DNA of 64,000 nucleotides from Eublepharis macularius (lineage: Eukaryota > Chordata > Lepidosauria > Squamata > Eublepharidae), in the NCBI RefSeq assembly GCF_028583425.1, contig NC_072791.1:191928311-191992310 (forward strand), read 5' to 3'. The notes beneath the pieces are model-generated. The model searched no databases. It saw only the letters and a list, made by a program, of their open reading frames with translations, and was not told the DNA's origin. The position numbers were made by a program, and so were the translations under genes. This document shows positions 48,900 to 61,244 of this stretch, one piece after another; position 1 is the first letter of the stretch, and every line of letters starts with the position of its first letter.

Positions 48900-49560
48900 T
48901 CTTGCTCTGAGTTTTTCACTAGCAGTGCTTTAGCTGTTGTCCCTTCTGTTTCATCACCATCAGTTCCCCCATGAACCAGACTGCTTGGCTCTGGCTGGAA
49001 GGAGATGGCGCTTAGGGGCGATTGTGTCACTAGCCTGGGCCACATCCCTGTTCCAGAGAATGGTCAATGCACCGACAGAATCAGCAGCAGCCAAAGTCGA
49101 ATATCCCCAAGCGCAGCCAGGAAGCCATCAGGATCCATCAGGTGCCTGGGTTGGACCATCTTAATTAGGTCTACCACCCCTGCAGAGGGAAAAGTAAGCA
49201 AAGAGTCTAAACTCTATCAAGTAATGATCTGTCCATAACAAAGAAGTAAGCTTTAACTCTTGCACTTCCAAATTATCCTCCCCATCAGTATAATAGACTA
49301 AATCAAGTGTGTGCCTCAAAGTGTCTGGGGCGAGAAACTACTTGGGACAGCCCCAAGGTCATCATGGTGGCCATGAAATCCTAAGCTACTCTTGACAGCT
49401 TGGTCTCAGCACAGATGATAAAGTCACCCAAGACCACAAGTCTTATCTCCAACAACACACCCAAGACTAGCTCAGCCAGCTCCCAATGGCTCCCTATTGG
49501 GAGAAAGCTACAGTGTAAATGCAGTGAATAAATAAATACTTGAAAATAGGAAGGGAAAAG
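48900..49560 (-). pseudogene. LINE ORF2 remnant with APE endonuclease (CR1/L2-like)
   Basis: On - a frame from 49653 to 49381 ends near VVLGDFIICAETKLSRVA. Past its stop the same frame continues DFMATMMTLGLSQVVSRPRH and EAHTLDLVYYTDGED to about 48900. The pattern LGDFNxH...LGLxQxVxxPTHxxxHTLDLV is the catalytic C-terminal part of the apurinic endonuclease domain in L2/CR1-type LINEs. Several stops make it non-functional. It belongs to a different copy from the reverse transcriptase remnant at 50084-51402, because the order on - is wrong for one element. Confidence 0.65.
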
Positions 49561-50083
49561 CAAATGTTCAGCAAGGTCTTTCAGACCTTCACTTCCTCTC
49601 CCCACTGTTTGATACAGGAAACACAGCTCTACTGTAATAGGCATGTAGAGCACATCAATTCATTCTTAACCAAAATATAAATCTAATAGTGCTTTCTCAG
49701 ACCATTCCCTAAACCTGATGATAAATCATTCCGAAAAACATGGTTCAGTGAACCTGTCAGATTATACACACGGCCTATGGGGGGATGCATTCATGAATCC
49801 ATTCATTTAGCGCATCTGATCCTTGCAACCAACAGAACATTTTGGGTTCGGCCTTTTTGGTCCTGCCCAAATGCAAAAGAGACAGAGGGAAAGTACAGAG
49901 TTAGTATAGGATTCTCTGATTGGTTGGTCGGTCGGTTGTAACCAAAGGCCATAACATCCCCACATATATACCAACATACCACAGCGAAACGTTAAATCAT
50001 ATTTACAGAAGAGAATAAAATTTAGAAGTTTAAAACTAAGATGGTAAAAGAGATAAATACAAAAAACATGAAATGACATGGAA

Positions 50084-51402
50084 TTACAATTTAGCTAAAA
50101 TTCTTACAGGATTAACAGTTACTAATTTCTTCCTTATTGATAAAAAGATACAAATAGCAACTCTGAGAGTAACAAGAGGAAAAACATCAGCCAATAAAAA
50201 TGTAATACATTCCTTATCTGAGCCAGAAAAATTTGCACGAAGTTGATTCAGCAATGTATTATGAATAGACCCAAAAAAGGACAATGTAAAACAGTGTACT
50301 GTGTCTTCCACCGGATTAAGACCACAAGGACAGGAATGCTGTTCCACAGGTAATTTTTGGTATCTGCCCTGTAAGTACTCAAATGGCATCATCTGAAAGC
50401 GAGCAGTAGTAAATACCTTTCTTAATGGAGCATTAGAAAGGTCAGCTAAATAGCCAGAGGAGAATTTGTTTTTCTTGACCTGGAGAAACCACAAAGAAAA
50501 TGTAGATTGTTGGACTATACCTATGACCTGAAGGGCATCTTTTTCAAAAAGCCAACTATGAATTTTGCTTAGTTGTCAAGACGTTACAACCTCTAAGGAG
50601 GGCAAGGAATATAACTGCAAAATAGAAGACAGCAAGTTGGACCCATTCCCTACCTTATAGTACCAAAAATAGTATTTTACCAGATGTTCTTCGGTAATGC
50701 TATCAAGTTTTTTGTAGTATTTTAATAATTTCAAGCGGACTCTTGTTGTAATAGGTGTGTAGCAGGAGTTCCCTGCAAGAGACCCAAGATTTTCCTTAAG
50801 ATGTTGTTCTGAATGATTTCAAGCTGATCAAGTATTTTCTTGTTCCACCACGAAATTTCAGCCCCATACAAGAGCTGCATGATAACTTTGTCCTGGAATA
50901 CTTTGAGGGCTGGGGCTATTAACTGGCCACCCATTGAATAGAAACATTTTAAAATAACTCCTGGTGTATGGCAAACATTTGATAAATTGGTATTAAGGTG
51001 TGTCTGCCAAGACAGAAACCCACAAAATACTATACCTAAATATGTTTAAAAGGGATATTGTTGTATTTCATGAGCATTGATAGTCTATCTGTGCTTGGAT
51101 CTGTTTTCACCTAAAACAACAATTTTAGTTTTATTATAATTAATTCTTAGTTCTTCTCTATCACAATAATCAGCCAACCTAACTGTAATCCTACTGAGCA
51201 CAATTTTAGTGAAAGACATTAATTGCCATATCATCTGCATATAGCAGGACTGAAATTTTTCAACCAAATTTTTCAATGAAGGGAGGGAAAAGGTCTGGAA
51301 TTCTACGACCTGGACAAAATGATTAATGTAAAAATTAAACAGAAGCAGAGAGGGCAATAGGCAACCCTGTTCAACATCCTGTCTTAAAAGAATAGGATCC
51401 AT
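50084..51402 (-). pseudogene. Non-LTR retrotransposon reverse transcriptase remnant
   Basis: Broken frames on - read in order: QGCLLPSLLLFNFYIN (RT motif before the active site), a frameshifted YADD region, ELRINYNKTKIVVLG, then ALKVFQDKVIMQLLYGAEI and QLEIIQNNILRKILGL of the post-RT part, and a C-terminal CPCG...H segment (50494-50084). At least two frame breaks and stops separate them. Motif order shows a LINE. The clade cannot be fixed by eye; R4/Dong-like is possible. Confidence 0.75.
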
Positions 51403-52320
51403 AAAAGAGCCATGAGAAGGGTTCTCTGATGGTACATCATATTTTCAGGAATGTCTTTCCTGCACTGTGTTTTGCACTAAAGCTCTGATTTGAGAACACA
51501 GGAAATTTCTGTACAGAAATCACATCAGAGATGATTCATATACTGTCTTGAATCAGAGAAGGAAGTACGAAACAGATTTAAAATTCACAACGTACAACTC
51601 ACAGGTCTCACTCATGGTCAGATCTATGGTGTGTGACACAGGTTAGCCATGATGCCAACCTTCTTTTTGGAAGGCTGTAGGTAAACTTCCATGCTTAAGA
51701 GGGCTCTAACAAACTCAGCTTTGCACAGACAAGAGTCAAGGGGAAAATCTGCAGAAACTTCCTGTCACTCACTCCTTGGTGGATAAATCCAGCAATAATT
51801 CAAGGGTAAGTATGAAGACTCAGATGTGTTCATGATGGGGCCTTGCTCTTCCACACCCCCTCCCTCCACCCATGTATACCAATTTCCTCATTTACACAGC
51901 AAACCACATACTTCCTCCAAACCAGAATTGAAAACCATAGTCAAACCATGTATCTCAACTGGGTTTGGAGAGCATATGCAAACCGTAGTTTGATATAACA
52001 GCAAATTATAGTTTTCTGAAGAACAGGAATTGGCAGAGCAGAGTTCAGTACATGAGGGATGGAATCAGGGTAAAGAGAATGCCCAGGCCCAAAGCTCATT
52101 CATGTAATGCCAAAACAGTATTTCCTCATATTGGAGTGTAAGTTGTGTAACACCCACAAATGGTTCCCTAGCCTTTGGCTGGAGACAGTGGATTGGATCT
52201 CACCAGTGGACAGAAGCAGATCATTCCACATCTTCCCCTTTCCCTCTTTGGGCTTCCAGAAAGGCTATGCTGGGGATTTGGAAGCCCCACCAGATGCACT
52301 CAAAACCTGAGACACCAGGC
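51403..52320. other. Intergenic sequence without recognised genes
   Basis: It may include further decayed LINE sequence at its left edge. No exon is recognised. Confidence 0.4.
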
Positions 52321-52385
52321 ATGGATCAGAGGTAGAACATGAGCTTTGCACAGAGAAGATCTCAGGTTCAATGACTTTGGGTATG
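52321..52385 (+). repeat. tRNA-derived SINE head fragment
   Basis: GGATCAGAGGTAGAACATGAGCTTTGCACAG...TCAGGTTCAATGAC matches the 5' part of the SINE family at 26780. Confidence 0.5.
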
Positions 52386-54884
52386 TGTACATCAGACCAC
52401 TGATCTATCAAAGTTACTATTGTCTACACTGTCATTCACAGTTACTCTGACATGATATTTTAATATTTCTTGTTGTGATATCTCTGTAGATGTTATACTT
52501 TATGAAGTGTTTATTAGAACAGAAATATCTTTGGGGTTGTCTACCTCAGTGGTAATTTCTTTGGCAGAATACAGAGAAAAATGGCTTTGGAGCTTTTTCC
52601 TTTTAGGACATTATCACTGCTACAGCAGTAAACAATGCTCCCAAAGTACAGCCAGTAACCACTTATTGCCTTCTGTCAACACAAAAGCACCTGGGGAAAA
52701 GACAATCAGAAATCTATACATTATGCCACTGAGGAAGTTTTCCTACCCAAATTCACTCAGCATATTTGGGGTAAAAAATACCCCAAAAGTTCATTAAGAA
52801 TCTCTGATCCAGGGAACCATTTTTAGGCACTCTGGAGAAATATAGCCCTTCCTGATAATCTGAAGAATGTTTACAAGACTACAGAGAAATATAGTCGAGG
52901 GGTATAAAATACCCCCAAGTTACTGATATGTTAGAAATTAATTGTATATGTTTTAAACATTTTCCTTTAAAATTCATGAAAGTTTATGTTCATTGTTCAA
53001 TTTCAACCGCAGCTCTTGTTCCAAATTCTTAAAAAATGCCATACTAGCATGAGTAATTCAATATGTAAAAGGAAGGAGTGAATCTACTCAGCCTAAACAT
53101 TTTGCCTCATGCCGAAGTGTCTTTTCATACTCGGGATGTTTTAGTACTGTGAAACATAGTGATTTCTGCCACCATGAACAGAGCAATTTTGTAGGACTTT
53201 TTCTACTCTAAGATACATTGGACTTTGGTTGGGATGGAAATACATCCCAAATTCAATATCTGTAAGTTTTTTTCCAGGCTTGTTAGAGGGTTTAAGCTTA
53301 CATGATCCCTATACATAAAATCTTCTTTAAATAAAGTAGATGGTTTTACTTTGCATTACAAAACTATTACTATTAGGCTTACCAATGAAGAAGATTTTGG
53401 AGTCAAAATGTGTCTGTGTCTGATTTCTATTTCTGAATTTAGGAGAGATTTGTTACTTTTGCTTTATTTCTGCATATGATTAAAGATTAAGTTGCTTAGA
53501 TTTTTTTCTTATCAGTTTTTTCTGTCTGGTTTTTCTTCCTGTTTATATTTTGTATAGTAAGACTTCAGTATTACTTTCTCCTCAACATTTTTAGTCTTTT
53601 TGGTTTGGATATGGGTTTCATTTCCCTTTCTCCTCATTATCTCAGTATAAAATGGGTTCACACAAGTGCTGAGAAAATTTGATGTAAGTACTTCCTTAAG
53701 GGAAGCTACTTGGATCACATGTAGCAACTGTACAACTGCACAATAAACACATCATCTGGAAATGGTCACAGTAGAATCTCTTTTACATAAACAACAATTT
53801 AGTCCACATATACAGCATTCTTTCTCATATTTACTGTATGTTTCCCATATTACCTCATGCCAGTAAAACAGACAATACCTACACACGCTGCATTTATATA
53901 CTTGCTGAGCCAGTTTGGAATGTGGAAACTGAAAACACCAGCCAACTTTTTCATTCCAGTACTTGCATCAGGAAAGTGAAGTGGGTGTTCCAGGTTACAT
54001 AATGCACATCTCAGATACAATTGCATCATTACATGTATAAAAAATGTAGTATGTGAATCTGCAGTTAAGGATTATCTGAACATAGCAATTTAAATAAGAT
54101 GCTGCATAATCCCCCCTCCCAGGTACATCTGAGTAGCACCTAATTGCAAATCACTCTATTCTTTATCCTTTTCACATACACTAGATCTGTGTAACAGTGG
54201 AGTGGTTTTGCTAAAGTGCATAGGATTATTTATAGGATTAAAGACTCGACTGCGTTATATCTTGTTTTCACTTTAAATTCTGAGTGGCAAAGTGCATGTC
54301 TCCAGATGATTGGGCCGTCTATAGCTGCATATAAGGAAGTCCTTAAGTGGGGGATTTTTCAGTGGAAGTTCCCAGCTAGCGTCAGTCATACAAACCTTCT
54401 AGGCCACTGACAGAACTGCATTTTTAAAGATCCTTTTGAGAAGCTTCCTGGTTGTGTGGGGCATTGTCTATATAAAAAGTATACCAGGAGATGGTTTACA
54501 AGGTAAAAAAAAAATTACACTTTATCTATTTTACAAACAGAAAATGAGCAGTCTTGCTGAAATATGATATATAGCCAGCCATGTGCTTTTTTTGGATGGA
54601 GACTATATTTTAGCTCATCAGTTCTATGGTTTTCTACCATATTCATTTCAATCTTATGATAGATTTACTCTATGTTCTAATGCTTGCCTGGGAGGTTTGA
54701 CCTTTCTTTCTTTTTAGTTTCCTTAGCTATCAGACTACAATCTTAAACACATTTATTAAGGAATAAACTCATGGTTTTTTCAGAATAAGAATTATTAACA
54801 TTTTAGTGCATATTGGCAGGACAAGCAGCCAATGCAGCATTGCATATGAAAGCAAAGTTGGCTAACAGGCAATGCAATGCTCAA
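52386..54884. other. AT-rich intergenic sequence
   Basis: No gene or clear repeat family is recognised. Confidence 0.45.
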
Positions 54885-54942
54885 CAGAGTTACACCCTTC
54901 TAAATCCATTGAAACCAATGGATTTAGAAGGGTGTAACTCTG
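54885..54942. repeat. Perfect 27-bp inverted repeat with 4-nt loop
   Basis: CAGAGTTACACCCTTCTAAA...TTG (54885-54911) and its exact inverse (54916-54942) flank AAAC. The arm matches a motif common at the ends of reptile repeats (AGAAGGGTGTAACTCTGCTT). Confidence 0.9.
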
Positions 54943-57545
54943 CTTGGGATGGCACTGTTAATCCATTCTCTACTCTTTCAAGATAATACTGCTGTTTTTG
55001 GAACAGTTCCCATGGTTGTGCAATTCCTGATTTAGTATCCTTTTTGTGGTGTCTCTTGAGTCAATTATTGTTTACTCCTTCCTCTAAGCATTCAAGTTTG
55101 CCAGTGTATTTGTATTACTCGGCCATTGCTACTGTTGTCCAGGGTGGGGGATGCCTTGTTAAAATTCTGGAAGTTTGATTTGCTAGCCTTGTCCTTTTGG
55201 GGGGATATGATTCAGTTCAGGGTTTCCCAAACTTGAATATCTGAGAGACTGAGCATGCATGTCAAGCATCTTGGCTTGGATCCAGTTGAGTTTTTCTGTT
55301 TGTGGAAGGACTTCTGCTCATGAAGCACAACTTTCTCATCTTCCACCTCCCACTGCAGCCCAAAATGCTCTGTGAACGTTGTCCTGGAGTCTCCTGTATC
55401 CAAGGGACAGCATTTCAGGGAGCATTTGGGGATGGTGCAGGAGGGGTAGGTGCTATATGGTAGAAATCGTTCCATCCATGGAAATGTTCTCTCTGGTGCA
55501 CATGCTTGTAAATTCAGGCACATGGCCATCAAGACATCAGACAGTATGCTGCGCACACCATATGATGTTACACACTGCGGCTGTTATGGTATGTTTTGAA
55601 CAGTTGCTATTGTGAAGCAGTTGTTTTTCTACTGTATCGTTAAGAACAAAAGAACTATTACCCATTTGGCTTTCAGAAGTACAGGACAGGCCACTGAGGA
55701 ATAAATAAATTCAATGGCCAGGCAGTGTTCAAGATGTGTAATTGTGGAAGGAATGGAGCCTGTAAAGAGATTCTGGTTTCAGATTGTGTGTTGTAAGCAG
55801 GTCACGCCTTTCATCTGTGAATTATTAGAAAGCACAAGCTTCTGTTAACATAGTGAAAGATTAGCAAGTTTAGAATCCAGTGGCACCATAAAAACAGATT
55901 TTCAGAGTATAAAGCTTTAGAGAGTTTTTGCTTCCTTTTTCAGATGTCTTCAAGGTGTCATTGGAGTACTGCAGACCAACACGACTACCTACCCAAAACT
56001 ATAGTGAAAGATTAGCAGCACCCATCTCTCAATATAGTGATATTTTGTGGTGGTTTAATTATGTCTGTACTAAAAGATAGCCTTACCATGAGCCCACCTG
56101 TGGCAGGCAAACTCCAACCCCACCTTCAATTGCTTGCACTCAATCGAGCAGCAGGAGAAATATTGAGGGAGGGGGGAATGACATCTTGGATGACACTCCA
56201 TGACACTCTAGGAATTTCCCCTAATCTCTATGGTTTTTATCTTAGAAATTGGGGAAATTCCTTGAGTATTGTGGGGCTGTGACATCACTTCCAGGTGATC
56301 ACCTAGAAGAGACATCACGGTATCCACAACGCTCCCTCAGCTCCAATCCCCTAAAGCTCCCAGAATTCGAGGACATAGGGCTTGTAACTCTACTAGAAAC
56401 CTATCTATAATACGTTTGTTGCTGGAAATAATGGCATGGATCCAACCCTTTCACCTTCCTCCAACTTACTTGACTATTTCTTAAATAGAAGAAGGCTCCA
56501 AACTTTGCTCAGAAGAGTGGTGGGATAGGGATAGGATTTACCCCAATAACAGTACAAATACAGGAACAACCCACCAGGAAATAATGTCCATTCTGTCAAT
56601 GGGATTGTCATAGGAAAATTCTCCAGTAGATAACGCCCATAGTCAGATAGAAGTTGCTAGTTAGAGACTTGTCCTATTAGTAATTGCCTAGGTAAACCTA
56701 TTTAATTGTCTTTCACTTAGTTGCCTAATAACTGTGACTGACGTGGGCAGGAACAGACAGGCACAGAGTGGCAGAAAAATATTTCACCCACATTCCTGAC
56801 CTAGCATACAGTAACAGCAAATACAATGAGAGTTCTCTAAGAACACGTAGGCTGCAGTCCTAAGAGCACTTTCCTTGGAATAAGCCCCATTGAATAAAAT
56901 CATACTTGCTTCTGCTGCTCCTGTAATATACTTTCAGCACTGTAGGTAAAGCCATAGAGATTCTGGTGATTCCTAGAATGACATTACATCACTTCTGGTT
57001 TTTCCCTGGAAGTGACATTGTAACATCACGCTGCAAGTAATGCCAGCATTTTAAAACTTTTTCTTCCACTGCTGCTGGTTGTGACAGGCAGTCTCCCACT
57101 GCCACAAGAGACCTGGTAGTTCTAGTGGGATAGTTTAGCATGTGCCTTAATCTTTCCCATGGAAATAAATTGGAATTACAAGTGCTTAAATTTGGCTCAA
57201 TTGTGTCTTGTATTTTTACAATATATAATGCCAGTCTTTGGATTTCTTATAAGTACTTTGTCCAAAATGGAAAAAAAAGTATTTTGGGGTGGGGTGGGGT
57301 GGGGAATCAACCATCTGATGTAGGTCATATAGTGTTTGAAAATATGGATATAGAATGGAATATTAAGGAGTCTATGATATTCTCAAAAGCATCACTTGTA
57401 AGAGTGGAGGGAAAGGACTCCCTTTAAATTTTATAGAAAAATACTTTCTGTTGTAATACAGAAAGAGCACTAATTAGGATGGAATTTGTATTTTGGAGAC
57501 TGCTCTTCAATGGATCATTTCTGAGTCACAACTTCAGTTAATATA
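54943..57545. other. Intergenic sequence with old repeats
   Basis: 55865-56000 carries an inverted copy of the repeat at 20286. 56930-57120 is a diverged copy of the repeat at 32680. A (GGGGT)n tract lies at about 57288-57304. The frame on - at 55212-55556 has no domain. Confidence 0.4.
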
Positions 57546-57547
57546 GA

Positions 57548-57765
57548 GAGAAAGCCAGTATTTTGTAGTGGTTAGAGTTACAGACTAGGATCTGGGCAAC
57601 CCAGGTTTGATTCCCCACCCTTGCTGCGAAACCTTGGGCCAGTCATATTCTTAGCCTAACCTACCTCACAGTTGTTAGGAAAAGATGGGAGAGAAGAATG
57701 ATATAAGCTGCGGCGTATCCCCATTGGAGAGAAAGGCAGGGTATGAATAAAGTAAGCTTGGAACC
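57548..57765 (+). repeat. tRNA-derived lizard SINE
   Basis: The head is GTAGTGGTTAGAGTTACAGAC...GGTTTGATTCCCCACCC, with GGGCCAGTCATATTC, TAGCCTAACCTACCTCACAG, and the tail AAAGGCAGGGTATGAATAAAG. Confidence 0.75.
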
Positions 57766-58143
57766 AACCAGAGAAGCATTTCCATAATTTTGGTGCTCTG
57801 AGTTTCTTGTCTTTTTTTTTTAGGAAGAAGGGCCATGGGTGGGAACTATAATGAAAGAGAGCATTTGTCAGCTATATAGTATGTCAGATCAATCTCCACA
57901 TCATCTCTTTACATAATTTCTAGTAGACAATAAAATGTGAACATTGGCATGATTTATGCAGCTGAATTTTTGAGTGGCTAGTGAGATGCAACAAGGGAGT
58001 GAAAAAGCAAGGTACTGGAGGCCACCTTCTATTATTAATCTCCAGAATCTGGCAAGTAAAGAATACTTTTTTTTTTAGCACCTCATTCTTGTCTGGGCCA
58101 AGCTGCAGTTTATTGGCCTTTATCCATCCCATTACCTTCCCCA

Positions 58144-58453
58144 GCAGGGCTGCCAACTCTGGCTTGGGAAATTCCTACCGATTTTGGGTGGAGTTTGGGG
58201 AGCAAGCCTGGAAGGCATGTGGTGCCACTGATTCTGCTCTCTGAGGGCCAAGCTACACATGACGAATGACACTTGAACAGCAAGTGTATTTCTCCCTGTT
58301 CACTTGCCTCCACTCAATCCACTTGCCGTTCAAGTGTCATTCGTCATGTGTAGCTTGGCCCTGAGACTGCCATTTTCTCCAGGGGAACTGATCTCTGTAG
58401 TCTGGAAGTCTGTTGTAATTCTGGGTGGACTCCACCTGGAGACTGGCAACAGT
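58144..58453 (+). repeat. GCTGCCAACTC-type repeat, copy 2, split by a MITE
   Basis: The left part is GGGCTGCCAACTCTGGCTTG to GCTCTCTGA. The right part is TGAGACTGCCATTTTCTCC to CACCTGGAGACTGGCAAC. The two rejoin to the family consensus when the 117-bp MITE and one TGA are removed. Confidence 0.65.
58245..58361 (+). mobile_element. Harbinger-type MITE, copy 1 (117 bp), TSD TGA
   Basis: Terminal inverted repeats of about 35 bp start GGGCCAAGCTACACATGACG and continue AATGACACTTGAAC, with near-perfect inversion. The flanks are TGA at 58242-58244 and 58362-58364. A 3-bp TNA duplication is the mark of PIF/Harbinger insertion. There is no coding capacity. It is nested in an older repeat. Confidence 0.75.
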
Positions 58454-58819
58454 ATTCTCTGTGGAAATCCTGTGTAGGATTGTTAAGGAGAAATAGAGAG
58501 ATGTGTCATCTGGCATCCATATCCAAGATCATGAGAAGGCTGAGAAATCTGGTCATTTTCTACATAAGAATCAATTTGTGTTTTTAGTATCTGCTGCATG
58601 ATTTCCCAGGTTCAGATGTAACGGCTGCGGCAAGAGAAGAAACCACAATGAAGCACCCCCTATCATAGGCCTGACTCAGAGATGGAACTGTATTAAGATT
58701 TTGCACAGCGTAGTTGACTAGATTAAATTACATCCCTAGATTAGTCAGCAGCCACTTATCAAGTAATGGAACTTGAAATCACAAGAATAATAGATTGATT
58801 AAATGAATTCATCCTTAGA

Positions 58820-59080
58820 ACAGAGATCCTCAACCTTGTTAAGCCTGTGGGCACTTTTAGAATTTTGGAAAGGTTAGTAGGCCCCACTGCAAAATGGCTG
58901 CTGTTGTGAGAGGCAGGTCCAGTCACAAAATGGCTTCTACAAAAAGTTGAGAGGTTCTAAATCAAGCACCTTCCACAATGGGGTCAGCTAATTCTGAACA
59001 GGAATTCCCTGCAGCCCCAGAAGTGCTTTCTGCTCCATTGAGTCTGAGCACACGATTGGCACCAGAGGGTATTTGTGGAA
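58820..59080 (+). mobile_element. Decayed hAT-like element, second copy of the 11528 family
   Basis: AGAGATCCTCAACCTTGTTAAG, then CCTGTGGGCACTTTTAGAATTTTGG, and repeated CACAAAATGGCTTC match 11528-11912. The right end is not clear. Confidence 0.45.
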
Positions 59081-59097
59081 GAAGCAAATAGGCACCA

Positions 59098-59298
59098 GGT
59101 AGCATTGCCAACTCTAAGGTGCAAAATTCCTGGAGCGAATCCTGGGGAGGCTGGTGTTTGGAGACAGAAGAGACCTCATTGGGGTATAATGCCACCCTCC
59201 AAAGCAGCCATTTTCTCCAGTGGAACTGATCTCTGTCGTCTGAAGATGAGTTGTAATTCCAGGAGATCACCAGGCCCCACCTAGAGGTTGACAACACT
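59098..59298 (+). repeat. GCTGCCAACTC-type repeat, copy 3
   Basis: AGCATTGCCAACTCTAAGGTG, AGCAGCCATTTTCTCCAG, then AACTGATCTCTGTCGTCTG and CCTAGAGGTTGACAACAC, the same family as 35503 and 58144. Confidence 0.6.
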
Positions 59299-60049
59299 AG
59301 CACCAGGAAACACAGAGCGAGGAGCCATGGAGCCTATGGTTTTGATAATATTTACATTTGTAATATAAGTTATAAAATACGACTATAGTACTAGATGACA
59401 GCATATTCTGTAGTCTCTGGTGAAAATACAGGAGAACATTGTGGACAAGCCAGTACCAGTGCGAAACAATGTGGTGTAGTGATTGGACTTGGGCAGGCTG
59501 CAGCATCGAGTGTCTGCACTCTGACACCTCTAGAACTACGACACTTATGGGAGTAATCTTTAGGCTAGCTGTTGTCTCATCTTAAACACTCCCACAGAAA
59601 AAGTGGCATCATATCAGTGTGACTTTGAAACTTTTGGAGGAAAAAGATAAAAATATAGGACAATACCGGTTGGTGAAGATGTTAACAGAGGTTATTGAAG
59701 ATATCCACAGTTTTTGTCCTATAGCTAAAGGAAACATCCACGTTTAAAAATGGTACCAACCGGTTTACACATGCAAGTACATTATTTTATTTCGGTACAG
59801 TTATTCTACGTACCTGATTGTGCGAATCAACTCTACTGAAAAGCATTGTTTGAAATTATATGACAGTTATCCCTTGGGGTGTCAGTGCGTCCATGGACGG
59901 GCGCATGAACCAGGGGTGTCAGATGCTAGCTGTGATCTTGGAGAAACACCTGCCTGGCCTCTGCTAGGGACAAACTGCGCAGATAACTGGCGTTCTGGCA
60001 AAAAGATCACCTTTACAAACCGATGCCAAAAGTACATTCGACACCTCCT

Positions 60050-60980
60050 AATCGCACAAACTGAAAGAAGAAAGCGGGGTGGGGAGGAGCTTTGACCCCG
60101 GAACTGGGAAGAGGGTGACCTGCCCTTTGAAAATGCCCCCGATTTTGCAGGTTACCGCTGCGCAGATCAGCACGCCGCGTCCTACGGTGGTCACAGCGCA
60201 ACTCTAAACAGAGCTACATTGAAATCAGTGGGCTTTTTAGGATTGCACTGTTAGGATTTTTAGGATTGCACTCGGAGAACCGAGCCTGGAGAGACCGTAC
60301 AGAGTTTTACGCGGCCAGTCACATGGCTGGAAGGACTCGGCAGGAAGTGAATTCTGGTTCCTGGGTTGGGCGTCGGGGCAGCGGTGTTACTCCCGGGCGC
60401 TTGCACCGAGTCGATCGCGGGGGGACGATGTAAGTCTTTCCCCCTTTAGAAGCAGTTAGTGTCCTACCTCTGAGGCCGGCCGGTGAAGGTTTTCGTTCTT
60501 CTGCCTTGATATTGACAAACGCTCCTTTCCGTCCTGTTCTTCGGAGGCTGGCCCTTTGCCCTCTTCTGCCTTTCTGCCCCAGCAGAGCTGCTCACTTTCT
60601 AGCTTTGCTTCCCTGTCTGCTTTTGTTTTCTTCAAAACACTCGGCGCTTTTTCTCCTGCTAATCCGAGGCTGCCGCATTGCACCCGAAAGCCGTTCTGTG
60701 TTAGCACATTTAACGGGAAAGGACTTATTGGAGTCCCCAGACTCAATGGGTGACTTGCCCCGACTTACCGCGTAAATGCGCACGGCCTCACTTGCGCCCC
60801 CCCCCCCCCGTTTCTGTCCGCAACTTAACCGGCGTCTTTTATTTAGCAGTCAGTCTTATCTTGAAAAGGAGGCCAGAAGGAAAAGATTTGAGAGCAAGTT
60901 CTTGTGCCTGAGTGTAGCCTTACAAAGGCGGAAGTGCCGTGGAAGGGAGAAAAGATAGACCGGGTTTGGGCTTAGATGGG
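60050..60980 (+). promoter_or_regulatory. CpG-rich promoter-like region of a possible host gene
   Basis: CpG density and GC content rise sharply compared with the previous 50 kb. An ETS-type CAGGAAGTG lies at 60341-60349. A strong donor GTAAGT follows at 60430. The region is interrupted by a short repeat piece (about 60195-60255). It looks like the 5' end of a housekeeping-type gene transcribed to the right. Confidence 0.5.
60323..60429 (+). CDS. Possible first coding exon of an unrecognised host gene
   Basis: From ATG 60323-60325 (MAGRTRQEVNSGSWVGRRGS...) the frame is open for 35 codons plus two bases up to a consensus donor GTAAGT at 60430. The exon sits in the CpG-rich region, with an ETS-like site just inside it. 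The ATG has G at +4 but no purine at -3. The peptide is not recognised and no downstream exon could be joined with confidence, so it may instead be 5' UTR or chance. Confidence 0.3.
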
Positions 60981-61244
60981 GGTTTTGTCTGGATCTAGTT
61001 ACACCTGAATCTAGTTACACCTGGATCAAAGCAAAAGGCTGGCCGAATTCTGGGCTTTCCTCTGACAGAGATAAGGAATTGGCTGTTGGAAATGTGTACG
61101 TGTTAAGAAAGTTTAGCAGAAGAGCTGGAGGCAGAGGAAACTTCCTGTTGCTCTTCTCAAATGCTATCTGGGAGATAAAAACAGTGCGCTTATATGCTGC
61201 TCTTCTAGATAGATTAATGCCTCGCTCAGGGCTGAAGGAAGTCA

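Noticed and set aside
55212-55556. 114-codon frame on -
   Set aside because: No recognised domain, no exon signals, and the area is repeat-like.
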